A stretch of DNA of 64,000 nt from Lysobacter capsici (GTDB lineage: Bacteria; Pseudomonadota; Gammaproteobacteria; Xanthomonadales; Xanthomonadaceae). The position numbers and the translations under genes were made by a program. Positions 19,682 to 28,681 of the stretch are shown piece by piece (position 1 is the first letter of the stretch; every line of letters begins with the position of its first letter). The notes under the pieces were generated by a model. The model did not search any database and was not told where the DNA came from. It saw nothing but the letters and a program-made list of their open reading frames with translations. The DNA lies in NCBI RefSeq assembly GCF_014779555.2, contig NZ_CP094357.1:1488001-1552000 (forward strand), given 5' to 3'.

Positions 19682-20296
19682 ATGTCCGACAGCCTGTCCT
19701 GGACCATCCCCGCCAACGAATACCGCCGCGAACGCTGGCGCAACCAGTTCGGCTGGACCCGCGAGATCGTGCGCATGCGCCGCGACGACGGCCTGGACCG
19801 TCCGGCGACCGGCGAGGACTGGGACTGGCGTCTGTCGATCGCCGAGATCGAGGCCGATGCGCCGTTCTCGGCGTTTCCCGGGATCGATCGCGAACTGGTC
19901 CTGCTCAGCGGCAACGGCCTGCGCCTGCGGTTCGACGACGGCGAGTCGCACGAACTGCTGCCGCCGCACGACAAACTGCGTTTCGCCGGCGAGCGCGCGG
20001 TGCGCGGCGAATTGCTCGACGGGGTGACCCACGATTTCAATCTGATGTGGCGGCGCGAGCGGGTTCGCGCCGAGCTCTGGCACCGGCCGCTGGTCGGGCC
20101 GATGGTGATCTTCGCCGAGCCGCATCAAACCTGGGCGGTGCATCTGCTGGCCGGACAGGCCCGCTTCGCCCATGACGCGGGCCTGCCGCCGCTGCAGGCC
20201 GGCGATACCGCGATCCTCGCCGCGGGCGGCGAACGGCTGCGACATGTGCTGGAAGGCGGCGGCGAGGTTCTGCTGGTGCGGGCGGCGCCGGTCTAG
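19682..20296 (+). CDS. HutD/Ves family protein
   Basis: This 204-residue protein has a double cupin-like fold of the HutD/Ves family. Recognised segments are 'RRERWRNQFGWTREIVRM', 'FSAFPGIDRELVLLSGNGL' and 'LRFAGERAVRGELLDGVTHDF'. HutD proteins accompany histidine-utilisation genes elsewhere, but no hut genes are in this window. Ves is a cold-expressed E. coli homologue. The biochemical role is not established. The start at ATG 19682 gives the family length. It converges on the Imm1-like gene with only 12 bp between stops. Confidence 0.85.
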   Translation: MSDSLSWTIPANEYRRERWRNQFGWTREIVRMRRDDGLDRPATGEDWDWRLSIAEIEADAPFSAFPGIDRELVLLSGNGLRLRFDDGESHELLPPHDKLRFAGERAVRGELLDGVTHDFNLMWRRERVRAELWHRPLVGPMVIFAEPHQTWAVHLLAGQARFAHDAGLPPLQAGDTAILAAGGERLRHVLEGGGEVLLVRAAPV

Positions 20297-20308
20297 GCCG
20301 CGATCCGC

Positions 20309-20629
20309 TCAATCGTCCCGATGCCACAGGACGAACGTGGGCGGCAGGCCGTCGGCGCGGAAGGCCTCGATCGCGCGTTGCAGGGTCGCGATCGGCAGCG
20401 CCCAACTCGCCGGATACTCATCGCGCTGGCCGTTTTCCAGCAGGTAGTCGATGGTCGCCGCCTCGGGACCGGCATAGTCCGGGTTGCGCGAACTCATGCC
20501 GGCGTCGCCGGGTTCGCGCAGGTACATCAGCCAGCCCAGCTCGCCGTTGATCAGCGCGCACAACTGCTGTCCCTGCGGACCTTCAACCCAGATTTCCCGA
20601 TACCGCGCGTCGCTTGCGTCGTGGTTCAT
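20309..20629 (-). CDS. Imm1-like immunity protein
   Basis: This 106-residue protein matches the pattern I know from the Imm1 immunity family: 'LCALINGELGWLMYLREPGD', 'SSRNPDY', 'ENGQRDEYPASWALP' and a final 'WHRDD'. Imm1 proteins normally sit beside polymorphic deaminase or nuclease toxins and neutralise them. No toxin gene is adjacent here: neighbours are a HutD-like gene and the flavoprotein reductase, 52 bp upstream on the same strand. It may be an orphan immunity gene protecting against kin toxins, or a domesticated relative. The family call is by eye. Confidence 0.7.
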   Translation of the reverse strand: MNHDASDARYREIWVEGPQGQQLCALINGELGWLMYLREPGDAGMSSRNPDYAGPEAATIDYLLENGQRDEYPASWALPIATLQRAIEAFRADGLPPTFVLWHRDD

Positions 20630-20681
20630 GGCGTCGGTCCGGGTTCGATCGGATGCAGTCGCGGCGGATCGCGCTCAAGCA

Positions 20682-22334
20682 TCAATACACATCGCGGCGA
20701 TAGCGCCCATCGGCCGCCATCGTCTCCAGCAGGTCCACTCCCAGCGCTTCGTGCAGCACCGCTTCGACCCCCGGCGCCATGCCTTCCAGACTGCCGCAGA
20801 CATAGATCGCCGCGCCCTGCGCGACCCATTCGCGCAGCGAGTCGATGCGCTCGCGCAGCAGATCCTGTACGTACACCCGCGCCGCGCCGTCGCGCGAAAA
20901 CACGTAGTCGGCGCGTTCGATCGCGGCCTGCGCTTGCCACTGTTCGAGTTCGTCGCGGTAGTGCAGATCGCAGGCGGCATTGCGCTCGCCGAACAGCAGC
21001 CAGTTGCGAGTGTGGCCGGCGGCGACGCGGGTCTTGAGCAAGGCGCGCAGGCCGGCCAGGCCGGTGCCGTTGCCGATCAGGATCATCGGTCGCGCATCGA
21101 CCGGCGCGTGGAAGGACGGGTTGCCGCGGATGCGCAGATCGATCGCCGCATCGAGCGCGGCATGCGCGGTCAGCCAACCGCTGCCGCTGCCCAGGCGCCC
21201 GTCGTCGCGGTGCATCTGTCGGACCAGGAGCTGCAGCGAACCATCGGCCGGAACCGACGCGATCGAATACTCGCGATGCGGCAGCGCCTTGAGCGCATCG
21301 GCGATGGCCTGAGCGCTGCGTCCGACAAATGCGCCTGCGTCCAGCAAGCGCGAACGCGCCAGCAATTCGGACAACACGATGTTCGCGTCGTCGACGCGTA
21401 CCGACGCGTTCCCGTCGTGGCCGACCGCGAGCAACCACTGCGCGACCTCATCGGCGCTGTTGCGCGGGCCGATCTCGGCGATATCGCCGGCCTGCCACTC
21501 CAGCGCCGCGCCATCGGCCGGGACCAGGGCGATATGGAACGCCGGTCCGCCGACGCTGCCGGGATTGGACAATCGCCGTTCGCTCAATCGCCACGGGCGA
21601 TACGAAGGCGCGCTCCAGTCGGGCAGGTCGGTGCGTCCGGCCAGTTGCCCCAGGTGATGCTGCCAATGCCGCAGGGCGCCGGCTTCGCCGTTGTCGACCT
21701 CGACCAGATCGAACAGCGGTTGCGCGCCGGCATGGCGCAGCCAATGGTCGAGGCGATGGCCGAACGCGCAGTATTCGGCGTATTCGCGATCGCCCAGGGC
21801 GAGCACGCCGTAACGCATCGTCGCCAGATGAGCGCCGTGCGCCATGACCCGGCGCACGAAGCGCGCGGCGGAATCCGGCGCGTCGCCTTCGCCGGTAGTG
21901 CTGACCACGAACAGCACGCGCGAGTACTGCGACAGTTGCGCGGCATCGAGATTGCCCAGTACAGCCAGATCGGCGCGCAGGCCGGCATCGCGCAACGCGT
22001 CCCAGCTGCGCCGCGCGAGTTGTTCGGCGAAACCGGTCTGGCTGGCGAACGCGACCAGCCAGTCGCCGCGTTGTTGTTCGACGATGGTCGGCAGCGCGGA
22101 AGCGCGCGCGCGACGTTTGCGCGACCAGGCGATCGCGGCGACGAAACCGGCGTAAGCCGCGACAAGCGCCGCGGCGAGCCACAACCGCCCGCGCCCCGGC
22201 GACGACCATTGCAAGGGCTCGGCCTGCCATTGCGACAGGCACAGCGCGAGCGCGATCAATGCGATCACCACCAGCGCATTGCCGATCAGGCTCAGGTCGA
22301 TACGGCGGCGGAACGGTGCGGGCGCTGAATTCAT
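20682..22334 (-). CDS. Membrane-anchored NADPH flavodoxin/ferredoxin-reductase fusion
   Basis: This 550-residue diflavin reductase resembles CysJ but has two N-terminal membrane helices (about 15-35 and 48-70). A cytoplasmic flavodoxin domain follows ('FASQTGFAEQLA', 'VSTTGEGDAPDSA'), then an FAD domain ('REYSIASVPADG') and an NADPH domain ('LIGNGTGLAGLRALL', 'YVCGSLEGMA', ending 'RYRRDVY'). It is last in the iron operon and overlaps apbE by ATGA. It would draw electrons from NADPH and pass them through the membrane, probably for reducing imported or periplasmic ferric iron; the acceptor is inferred. Confidence 0.88.
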   Translation of the reverse strand: MNSAPAPFRRRIDLSLIGNALVVIALIALALCLSQWQAEPLQWSSPGRGRLWLAAALVAAYAGFVAAIAWSRKRRARASALPTIVEQQRGDWLVAFASQTGFAEQLARRSWDALRDAGLRADLAVLGNLDAAQLSQYSRVLFVVSTTGEGDAPDSAARFVRRVMAHGAHLATMRYGVLALGDREYAEYCAFGHRLDHWLRHAGAQPLFDLVEVDNGEAGALRHWQHHLGQLAGRTDLPDWSAPSYRPWRLSERRLSNPGSVGGPAFHIALVPADGAALEWQAGDIAEIGPRNSADEVAQWLLAVGHDGNASVRVDDANIVLSELLARSRLLDAGAFVGRSAQAIADALKALPHREYSIASVPADGSLQLLVRQMHRDDGRLGSGSGWLTAHAALDAAIDLRIRGNPSFHAPVDARPMILIGNGTGLAGLRALLKTRVAAGHTRNWLLFGERNAACDLHYRDELEQWQAQAAIERADYVFSRDGAARVYVQDLLRERIDSLREWVAQGAAIYVCGSLEGMAPGVEAVLHEALGVDLLETMAADGRYRRDVY

Positions 22335-23335
22335 ACGGAGCGTTGCAAGGCGACGAAGGCCGGCGTGGCGCGGGTGACGAAGCCGTCGCCGTCGCGCAGC
22401 ACGAACAAGGCGGCGAGATGTTTACGGTTGGCGTAGGCCAGGCCCGCGTGCGGACCGAGCACGCTCAGCGCGGTGGCCAGTGCGTCGGCGTGCATGCACT
22501 GCGCATGCGCCACGGTGACCGAGGCGACCTCGTTGGCGATCGGCCGGCCGCTGCGCGGATCGAGCGTGTGCGCGTAACGTTGGCCGTCATCGTCGAAATA
22601 GCGGCGGTAATCGCCGGAGGTCGCGATCGACAAACCATCCAGGGCGATGACCGCGGCGGCTTCGTTGTCGCCGCCACCGGGTTGTTCGACCGCGACCCGC
22701 CAGGCGCCGCCGTCGGATTTACGGCCGTGCCCGCGCAACTCGCCGCCGACTTCGACCAGGCAATCTTTCACGCCTTGCTGCAACAACCAGTCGGCGACGC
22801 GATCGACGCCGTAACCTTTCGCGATCGACGACAGATCGATCGACGCACCACCGGGTTGGGTGAGTTCACGCGTGGCAGCATCCCAATGCAGCCGTTGCCA
22901 GCCCACGCGCTGATGCGCATCGGCGAGCGCGCGCGCATCGGGCGCGTGCGCGATGGGACCGGCGGGGCCGAAGCCCCACAGGTCGACCAGCGCGCCGAGG
23001 CTCGGGTCGTAGGCGCCGTCGGTGTCGGCGGCTAGCGTCAGCGCGGCGCCCATCACTTCGGCGAATTCGACCGGCAAGTCATGCACGCTGCCGGCCGGCG
23101 CGCGGTTGTAGCGGCTGATGTGCGAATCGGTTTCCCAGGTGCTCATCTGCGCGACGACTTCGTCCAGTCGCGCTTGGATACCGTGTTCGAGCGCGGGCAG
23201 AGCGGCCGCGGCGGCGATCAGCTTGACCGACCACCGCGTGCCCATGCTTACGCCGCGCAGCTCGTGCAACGCCGCGTCCGGAGCGCCCCAGGCGCCCGAC
23301 CACGACCACATCGGTTGCGGCACGGCGTGCGACAT
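22331..23335 (-). CDS. apbE: FAD:protein FMN transferase
   Basis: This 334-residue ApbE-family enzyme attaches FMN from FAD covalently to a threonine in a [D]xx[S/T]GAT motif of target proteins. Conserved segments are 'GVSMGTRWSVKL', 'MSTWETDSHISRYNR', 'YDPSLGALVDLWGF', 'SIDLSSIAKGYGVD' and 'ATSGDYRRYF'. No signal peptide or lipobox is visible, unlike many periplasmic ApbE proteins, so it may act in the cytoplasm. A fitting target, the DUF2271 protein with 'DGVSGAT', is encoded two genes upstream. It starts 4 bp after the DUF4198 stop. Confidence 0.93.
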   Translation of the reverse strand: MSHAVPQPMWSWSGAWGAPDAALHELRGVSMGTRWSVKLIAAAAALPALEHGIQARLDEVVAQMSTWETDSHISRYNRAPAGSVHDLPVEFAEVMGAALTLAADTDGAYDPSLGALVDLWGFGPAGPIAHAPDARALADAHQRVGWQRLHWDAATRELTQPGGASIDLSSIAKGYGVDRVADWLLQQGVKDCLVEVGGELRGHGRKSDGGAWRVAVEQPGGGDNEAAAVIALDGLSIATSGDYRRYFDDDGQRYAHTLDPRSGRPIANEVASVTVAHAQCMHADALATALSVLGPHAGLAYANRKHLAALFVLRDGDGFVTRATPAFVALQRSV

Positions 23336-23339
23336 CGAC

Positions 23340-24155
23340 TTACTGCGGCAGCACTTCGAACACGGCGACGTAGCTCAGACGGCGCTGCTTGGCCTGCGGC
23401 AGCGTGGTCTTCTTGTCTTCGCTCGCGGTTTCCAGCCAGTACATGCCGGGCTGCGCCCATTTCACTTCGAACTTGCCGTCGGCGCCGGTGGTGGCATGGA
23501 TTTCGCCTTGCTCGTTGCGGTAACGGGTCGCGCCCGGGACGATCTCGATCTTCAGGCCCGAGGCCGGCTTGCCGTCGACCAGCAACTGGAATGTCGCCGA
23601 TTCGCCGGCGAACAGATCGTTCGGATGGGTCACCGGGACCAGCTCGATGCCCTTGCCGGTGGTGGCGAACACGGTGGTGCTCGGCTTGCCGACGGTGGCG
23701 AAGGTTTCCACCCGGCCCAGGCTTTCGGAGGCTTCCACGTCGGTCGCGCCGGCCGGGATGCCGGTGGCGAACTCGCTGGCCTTGCCGCGCCAGCGCTTGG
23801 CTTCGCCGCCGAGCTTGTAGCTGGCGAACATGCCTTCGTTGTTCATCGCGATCTTGTAGGTGCCTTCCTGCTGAAGCTGCAGGTCGAACACGCTGCGCAG
23901 CTTGCCGGTGGAACCGTTCTGCGGCTCGACCTTGCTGCCGTCCGGCGCGGTCACCTGCAGGCGCTCCAGCGGCAGCGGCACATGGTTGAAATAGAACAGG
24001 TCGTTGGACACGGCCGCATCGACCGTCATCCACGAGCCCTTGTCGGAGAACACCGTCTGCGACGGCTGCAGCCAGGCCTTGTGCGCCTGCGCGTTGGTGG
24101 CCAGGCCGAGCGTGGCGAGAGCGAGCGCGGTGACGAGGGTGAGTTTGGTCTTCAT
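23340..24155 (-). CDS. DUF4198 domain-containing periplasmic protein
   Basis: This 271-residue protein has a clear Sec signal ('MKTKLTLVTALALATLG...NAQAHKAW') and the DUF4198 (NikM-like) layout: a mature start 'HKAWLQPSQTVFSDKGSWM' and an Ig-like C-terminal half with 'ATTGADGKFEVKWAQPGMYW'. Histidine directly after the cleavage site is typical and may bind metal. DUF4198 proteins often accompany TonB-dependent metal uptake. It lies between the DUF2271 and apbE genes in the iron operon, so a periplasmic metal-binding role is likely. Confidence 0.88.
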   Translation of the reverse strand: MKTKLTLVTALALATLGLATNAQAHKAWLQPSQTVFSDKGSWMTVDAAVSNDLFYFNHVPLPLERLQVTAPDGSKVEPQNGSTGKLRSVFDLQLQQEGTYKIAMNNEGMFASYKLGGEAKRWRGKASEFATGIPAGATDVEASESLGRVETFATVGKPSTTVFATTGKGIELVPVTHPNDLFAGESATFQLLVDGKPASGLKIEIVPGATRYRNEQGEIHATTGADGKFEVKWAQPGMYWLETASEDKKTTLPQAKQRRLSYVAVFEVLPQ

Positions 24156-24164
24156 GATTTGGTT

Positions 24165-24272
24165 CCGGGAATGGGGAATCGAGAATCGGGAATCGTCAGA
24201 GCAGCAATCGCGGGATCGAAAACGGTCGGAGCGGGCTCATGCGATTCCCGACTCCCCATTCCCGATTCCCGG
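24165..24272. repeat. Family A inverted-repeat element
   Basis: The left arm (24165-24194) and right arm (24243-24272) are inverted GGGAATC-type units around a roughly 48-bp loop, filling the gap between the DUF2271 and DUF4198 genes. As RNA it would fold into a long hairpin within the operon transcript. Confidence 0.85.
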
Positions 24273-24276
24273 CCTT

Positions 24277-24792
24277 TCAGGGCTTCACCACCAGCCCGAC
24301 CTTGCCCAGTTCCGTCTTGCCCTGCGCCGACAGCGTCTGCGCCTTGGCCGGCCATTCGAACGGAATCGTCAGCATTTCGCGGCCGCCGACTTCGCGCGCG
24401 GCTTCGACCACCAGGGTGTAGCTGCCCGGGCTCAGGCCGGCGAGTTGCTTGCTGTTGCCCTTGAACGACACCGCGTGGCTGCCGACCGGACGGGTCGCGC
24501 CGCTGACGCCGTCGACCGGCATGCTCAGGGTGCGGCCGCTGCGGCGCCACCACTGGCGCATGTCCTTGAGCCACTTGGTGCCTTCGCCGTTCTTCATGTC
24601 CAGGTCGTACCACACGGCGAGATTGCTGGCGACGGTGTTGTCGGATTTTTCGATCCACGCCGCGACATAGGGACGGTGGTACTCGGCCGCGTTGATCCGC
24701 GGGATTTCGATCTTGAGTTCCAGATCGGCCGCGAACGCCGGCAGCGGCAGCGCCAGCGCGGGAATCAGGACCTTGAACGACGACAGTTTCAT
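24277..24792 (-). CDS. DUF2271 periplasmic protein with a flavinylation-type motif
   Basis: This 171-residue exported protein (signal ending 'LPAFA' near residue 21) is of the DUF2271 family. Residues 94-100 read DGVSGAT, matching the motif in which ApbE attaches FMN to the final Thr (Thr100 here), as in NqrC and RnfG. apbE lies two genes downstream. An AGGAG ribosome site precedes the ATG at 24792. Together with the PepSY membrane protein it could form the extracytoplasmic end of an electron chain. Motif and context are seen; actual flavinylation is inferred. Confidence 0.85.
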   Translation of the reverse strand: MKLSSFKVLIPALALPLPAFAADLELKIEIPRINAAEYHRPYVAAWIEKSDNTVASNLAVWYDLDMKNGEGTKWLKDMRQWWRRSGRTLSMPVDGVSGATRPVGSHAVSFKGNSKQLAGLSPGSYTLVVEAAREVGGREMLTIPFEWPAKAQTLSAQGKTELGKVGLVVKP

Positions 24793-24824
24793 GGATCGCT
24801 CCTGCAGTGCTTGAAAACGGATGT

Positions 24825-25517
24825 TCAGTGCATGAAAAGAAGGATGACCAGCAGCGGGATCGCCAGACCGGCCACGACCAGCGGCCAGGTCTTGCCGCGC
24901 TGACGCGCGTGCAGTTGCAGCAGCCACAGGCCGGTGAACGCGAACAACAGGCAGGCCACCGCGAACAGATCGATGAACCAGCGCCACGCGGCGCCGGTGT
25001 TGCGGCCCTTGTGCAGGTCGTTGAGCCAGGCGATCCAGCCGCGGTCGGTGCGTTCGTATTCGATCGCGCCGCTCTCGCGGTCGATGCTGATCCAGGCATC
25101 GCCGCCGGGACGCGGCAAGGACACGTAGACATCGGCGCCGGACCACTCGCCCTTGCGCCCGGCGGTGCGCACATCCAACGCATCAGCGAGCCAGTCGTTG
25201 ACCGCGCCGGGCAACGGCGCATCGGCCGCCGGTTGTTTCTTCAGGCTGCGCAGCAGGCTGGCCGGCAGGGTTTCCTTGACGTTGACCACGCGCGGTTCGG
25301 ATTCGATCTGCGCGGCGTGGTTCAAGGTGATGCCGGTGACCGAGAACAACAGCAGCGCGACCAGGCTCAGCGCGGCGCTGATCCAGTGCCAGCGGTGCAG
25401 GGTCTTGAGCCAAAAGGAACGACGATTAGCATCGATCGCCCCCGAAGCGGCCTGAATCGGTCCGGCTTTTATCGAGCCAGTCCTGATCGAGCCATCGCCG
25501 CCGCCGATCGCATTCAC
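24825..25517 (-). CDS. PepSY-associated transmembrane protein
   Basis: This 230-residue membrane protein has a first helix after '[19 protein letters not shown]', a periplasmic PepSY-like domain ('[20 protein letters not shown]') and two C-terminal helices ('[20 protein letters not shown]' and '[16 protein letters not shown]'). The HRWHW and 'LNDLHKG' histidines are typical of PepSY membrane proteins and may bind heme. It starts at GTG 25517, where GTGA overlaps the piuC stop. In such clusters these proteins are thought to carry electrons across the inner membrane for siderophore-iron reduction. Confidence 0.88.
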   Translation of the reverse strand: MNAIGGGDGSIRTGSIKAGPIQAASGAIDANRRSFWLKTLHRWHWISAALSLVALLLFSVTGITLNHAAQIESEPRVVNVKETLPASLLRSLKKQPAADAPLPGAVNDWLADALDVRTAGRKGEWSGADVYVSLPRPGGDAWISIDRESGAIEYERTDRGWIAWLNDLHKGRNTGAAWRWFIDLFAVACLLFAFTGLWLLQLHARQRGKTWPLVVAGLAIPLLVILLFMH

Positions 25518-26200
25518 GGCTGACTCCAGCGCCGCAGCAGGTTGTGATAGACGCCGGTCAACTGCACCAGCGCCGGATGATCGGGCACGTCGGCGGTGAG
25601 GCGGCGGATCGAGATGTCGAGTTCGAACATCAGCCGCCGTTGCGCGTCTTCGCTGACCAGACTCTGGATCCAGAAGAACGAGGCGATGCGCGTGCCGCGG
25701 GTGACCGGGGTGACCTTGTGCAGGCTGGTGCCCGGATACAGCACCAGATCGCCGGCGGCGAGCTTGACGCTGTGGGTGCCGTAGGTGTCTTCGATGATCA
25801 GTTCGCCACCGTCGTATTCGTCCGGCGCGCTCAGGAACAAAGTCGCCGACAGGTCGGTGCGCACCGCGTCCATGCCGCCGCGGCTGCGGTCGTAGCGGAT
25901 CGCGTTGTCGACATGGAAACCGAACGACTGGCCGCCGGCGTAGCGGTTGAACAGCGGCGGATACACCCGCTGCGGCAGCGCGGCGGAGAAGAAGGTCGAG
26001 TTCTTCGCCAGCGCGTCGAGAATCAGCGGCCCCAGTTCGCGCGCGACCGGATCGTTCTCCGGCAACTGCGCGTTGTCCTTGGCCTTGGCCGACTGATGGC
26101 CGGCGGTGATGCGTCCATCGGCCCAGCCGGCTTGCTCCAGGCGGGCCCGGCAATGGGCGACCTGTTCGGCGGTGAGGACCTTGGGAACGTGCAGCAGCAT
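25514..26200 (-). CDS. piuC: PKHD-type Fe(II)/2-oxoglutarate hydroxylase
   Basis: This 228-residue oxygenase of the PiuC/YbiX family has the iron ligands in 'FHVDNAIR' (HxD) and '[11 protein letters not shown]' (His plus the Arg that binds 2-oxoglutarate). PiuC-type genes sit next to TonB-dependent siderophore receptors in Pseudomonas and relatives and are iron-repressed; their substrate is unknown. The ATG at 26200 is chosen because AGGA lies 9 bp upstream and homologues start 'MLLH'. A TTG 12 bp earlier is less likely. It is downstream of the receptor and GTGA-coupled to the PepSY gene. Confidence 0.93.
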   Translation of the reverse strand: MLLHVPKVLTAEQVAHCRARLEQAGWADGRITAGHQSAKAKDNAQLPENDPVARELGPLILDALAKNSTFFSAALPQRVYPPLFNRYAGGQSFGFHVDNAIRYDRSRGGMDAVRTDLSATLFLSAPDEYDGGELIIEDTYGTHSVKLAAGDLVLYPGTSLHKVTPVTRGTRIASFFWIQSLVSEDAQRRLMFELDISIRRLTADVPDHPALVQLTGVYHNLLRRWSQP

Positions 26201-26217
26201 GGTTTTCCTCAATGCGG

Positions 26218-26239
26218 CCGCCCGGGAGGGCCCGGGCGG
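26218..26239 (-). other. Intercistronic hairpin between receptor gene and piuC
   Basis: A 9-bp perfect GC stem (CCGCCCGGG/CCCGGGCGG) with a 4-base loop lies between the receptor stop (26322) and the piuC start (26200). There is no T run, so it is more likely to stabilise the upstream receptor mRNA or attenuate read-through than to be a full terminator. Confidence 0.5.
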
Positions 26240-26321
26240 CGCGCGTGGACGATGGAAGTCCGATTAGAACGTGAACCCGATGCGGCGTGCCACTGCTGGC
26301 GCGCCGTACCGATGCGAGCGC

Positions 26322-28622
26322 TTAGAAGGCGAAGTTGGCGCTCAGCACGAACTGGCGGCCGTCGCCCGGGGTCGCCCAACCGTTGTTGCGGATACGGGTG
26401 AAGTAATCCTCATCGGTCAGGTTGTTGACGTTGAGCTGCAGCGAAGCCGAACGGTTGATCTTGTAGTTGACCATCGCGCGGTGGGTCCAGTAGCTGCCGT
26501 AGGTGGTCAGCGGGCCGTTGACGTTGGTCGCGCTGTGCTGGGTCAGCCAGATCTTGCCCTGGTAGGTCGCGCCGTAGCCGATCTGCCACTTCGGGCTGAT
26601 GTCGTAGGTGGTCCACAGGCTGAAGGAGTGCTCCGGCACCTGGGTCAGGCGATCGCCCTTGGTGTAATCCAGGCCCAGGCCGGCCTGACGGTCCGACACG
26701 CCCTGCAGCACTTCGCTGTCGAGGAAGGCGTAGTTGGCGTAGACCGCCCATTGGTCGGTGATCAGTCCGGACACGCCGAGCATCACGCCGTCGACGCGCG
26801 CCTGGCCGTCGAGCTGCTGCAGGCCGGACAGGTTGGCCGGGTTGTCGAGATCGGCGACCTTGTAGTTCTTGCGGTCGTTGCGGAACACCGAGCCGGTCAG
26901 CGCGATGCGGCCGTCGGCGAAGTCCCACTTGGTGCCGATTTCGTAATTGACCGCGGTTTCCGGATCGACCGAGCAGGTCTGCGCGGTGCACGAGCCGTTG
27001 ACCGAGGCCTTCGACGGGGTCTTGGAGTTGCCGTAGGCGATGTAGATGCTGCCGTTCTCGACCGGCTTGTAGACCAGACCGGCGCGGTAGGAGAACAGGT
27101 CGTCGTTGCTCTTGAACGGCACCCCGTAACCGGTGATGGTGCCGATCGGCTGCGCCGGCAGCGCGCCGCCGACCGTGGTCGGAGCGAGCACGACCACGGC
27201 GTTGTTGGTCTTGCCCTCGTTGCGCTCGTAGCGCGCGCCCAGGCTCAGCTGCCACTGTTCGTTGAACTTCAGCGTGTCGAACACGTACAGCGCGCGGTTG
27301 TCGAGCTCGCCCTCGGTGCGGCCGGTGAGGGTGCGATTGAGCGGGCCGCGATAGATGTGATCGGGGTTGGCGATGTTCATCTGCGGCAGCCCGGCGATGT
27401 ACGGGTTGGTGCCGTTGGGGTTGCGGAAATCGCTGGTGACGTCGAGGTCGAAGGTTTCGTGCAGGATCGAGAAGCCCGCGACCAGGTTGTGTTCGATCGC
27501 GCCGGTGTTGAACGTGGTGGTCAGATCGGTCTGGTTGTAAATCGTGGTGTTGCGGGTATCGCGACCGTAGCCGCGCGGGCCGCTCGGGCTGTAGTTGCCC
27601 GGCAGCGTCGCGCCGCAGGTGGCGCCGGTCGGGGTGCGGTTGTTGGCCAGGCACCAGGTGCCCTGCACGGCGTCGACCAGCGAGAACTGATCGACCTGCT
27701 GCCAGCGGGTCAGGTTGCGGATCTTGAACTTGTCGTTGAACGAGTGCTCGATGATCGAGGTCAGCGAGTCGAGCTCGATGTCCTGCTTGTCGATGTTGCT
27801 GTAGCCGTAGTAGTTGCCGCGATCCACGCCCGGCAAGCCGTCGCCGTTGAAGAACGGCAGGCCGTACTGCGGGGTGTTCTGGTCTTCCTGGTGCAGGTAG
27901 TTCAAGGACCAGGTGGTGTCGCCGCCCAGGCCGAACGCGAGCGAGGCGGCCGCGCCCCAGCGCTCGTTGGTTTCGACATCGCGGCCCGGCACGTCGTTCT
28001 GGTGGCCCATGATGTTCAGGCGCAGCGCGGAGCTTTCGCCGATCACGAAGTTGCTGTCGGCGGTGACGCGCGCGTAGCTGTCGGTGCCGGCGGCGATCGA
28101 GGCCTTGTGGAATTCGTTGAGGCCGGCGTTCTTGGTCACTAGGTTGATGGTGCCGCCGACCGAGCCCGCGCCGGAGTACACCGAGTTGGCGCCGTTGATG
28201 ACTTCCACCGATTCCAGATTGAACGGATCGGTGCGGCTGTACAGACCGCTGTCGCGCACGCCGTCGACGGTGATGTCGCTGCTGGCGTCGAAGCCGCGCA
28301 GGTTGATCTTGTCGCCGAAACCGCCGCCGCCTTCGCCGGCGCCGAAGGTAATGCCGGGCAGGGTGCTGAGGATGTCGGTCAGCGACAGCAGGTTCTGGCC
28401 GTCGATGGTGTTGCGGTCGATCACGGTGATCGTCTGCGGGGTATCGCGCAGGTTCGCGGTGTACTTGCTGCTGCTGGCCTTCTGGATGCGCTGGCCGTGG
28501 ACTTCGACGCCTTCGACGTCCTTGGCCTGGGGGTCCGGCGCGGGGGCGGCGAACACGGGCAGGGTGAGGGCAAGAGCGAGCGCGCCGGCAAGCGGCGACA
28601 CGACGAACTTCGTGGTCGACAT
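26322..28622 (-). CDS. TonB-dependent siderophore receptor
   Basis: This 766-residue outer-membrane receptor of the Fiu/catecholate type has a signal peptide ending near 'PVFAAPA', a plug domain ('RDTPQTITVIDRNTIDGQN', 'INLRGFDASSDITVDGVRD') and a 22-strand barrel ending 'RQFVLSANFAF' with terminal Phe. It would import a ferric siderophore using TonB energy. It is the first gene of the iron operon, and a Fur-box-like palindrome lies 60 bp upstream, so iron repression is likely. The ligand cannot be read from the sequence; catecholates are suggested by the PiuC association. Confidence 0.93.
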   Translation of the reverse strand: MSTTKFVVSPLAGALALALTLPVFAAPAPDPQAKDVEGVEVHGQRIQKASSSKYTANLRDTPQTITVIDRNTIDGQNLLSLTDILSTLPGITFGAGEGGGGFGDKINLRGFDASSDITVDGVRDSGLYSRTDPFNLESVEVINGANSVYSGAGSVGGTINLVTKNAGLNEFHKASIAAGTDSYARVTADSNFVIGESSALRLNIMGHQNDVPGRDVETNERWGAAASLAFGLGGDTTWSLNYLHQEDQNTPQYGLPFFNGDGLPGVDRGNYYGYSNIDKQDIELDSLTSIIEHSFNDKFKIRNLTRWQQVDQFSLVDAVQGTWCLANNRTPTGATCGATLPGNYSPSGPRGYGRDTRNTTIYNQTDLTTTFNTGAIEHNLVAGFSILHETFDLDVTSDFRNPNGTNPYIAGLPQMNIANPDHIYRGPLNRTLTGRTEGELDNRALYVFDTLKFNEQWQLSLGARYERNEGKTNNAVVVLAPTTVGGALPAQPIGTITGYGVPFKSNDDLFSYRAGLVYKPVENGSIYIAYGNSKTPSKASVNGSCTAQTCSVDPETAVNYEIGTKWDFADGRIALTGSVFRNDRKNYKVADLDNPANLSGLQQLDGQARVDGVMLGVSGLITDQWAVYANYAFLDSEVLQGVSDRQAGLGLDYTKGDRLTQVPEHSFSLWTTYDISPKWQIGYGATYQGKIWLTQHSATNVNGPLTTYGSYWTHRAMVNYKINRSASLQLNVNNLTDEDYFTRIRNNGWATPGDGRQFVLSANFAF

Positions 28623-28681
28623 GGGAATCTCTGGGAGGGGCAGGAAAAGGGCGGTGCAAGGCCGCGTCAGGCCGCGATCTT

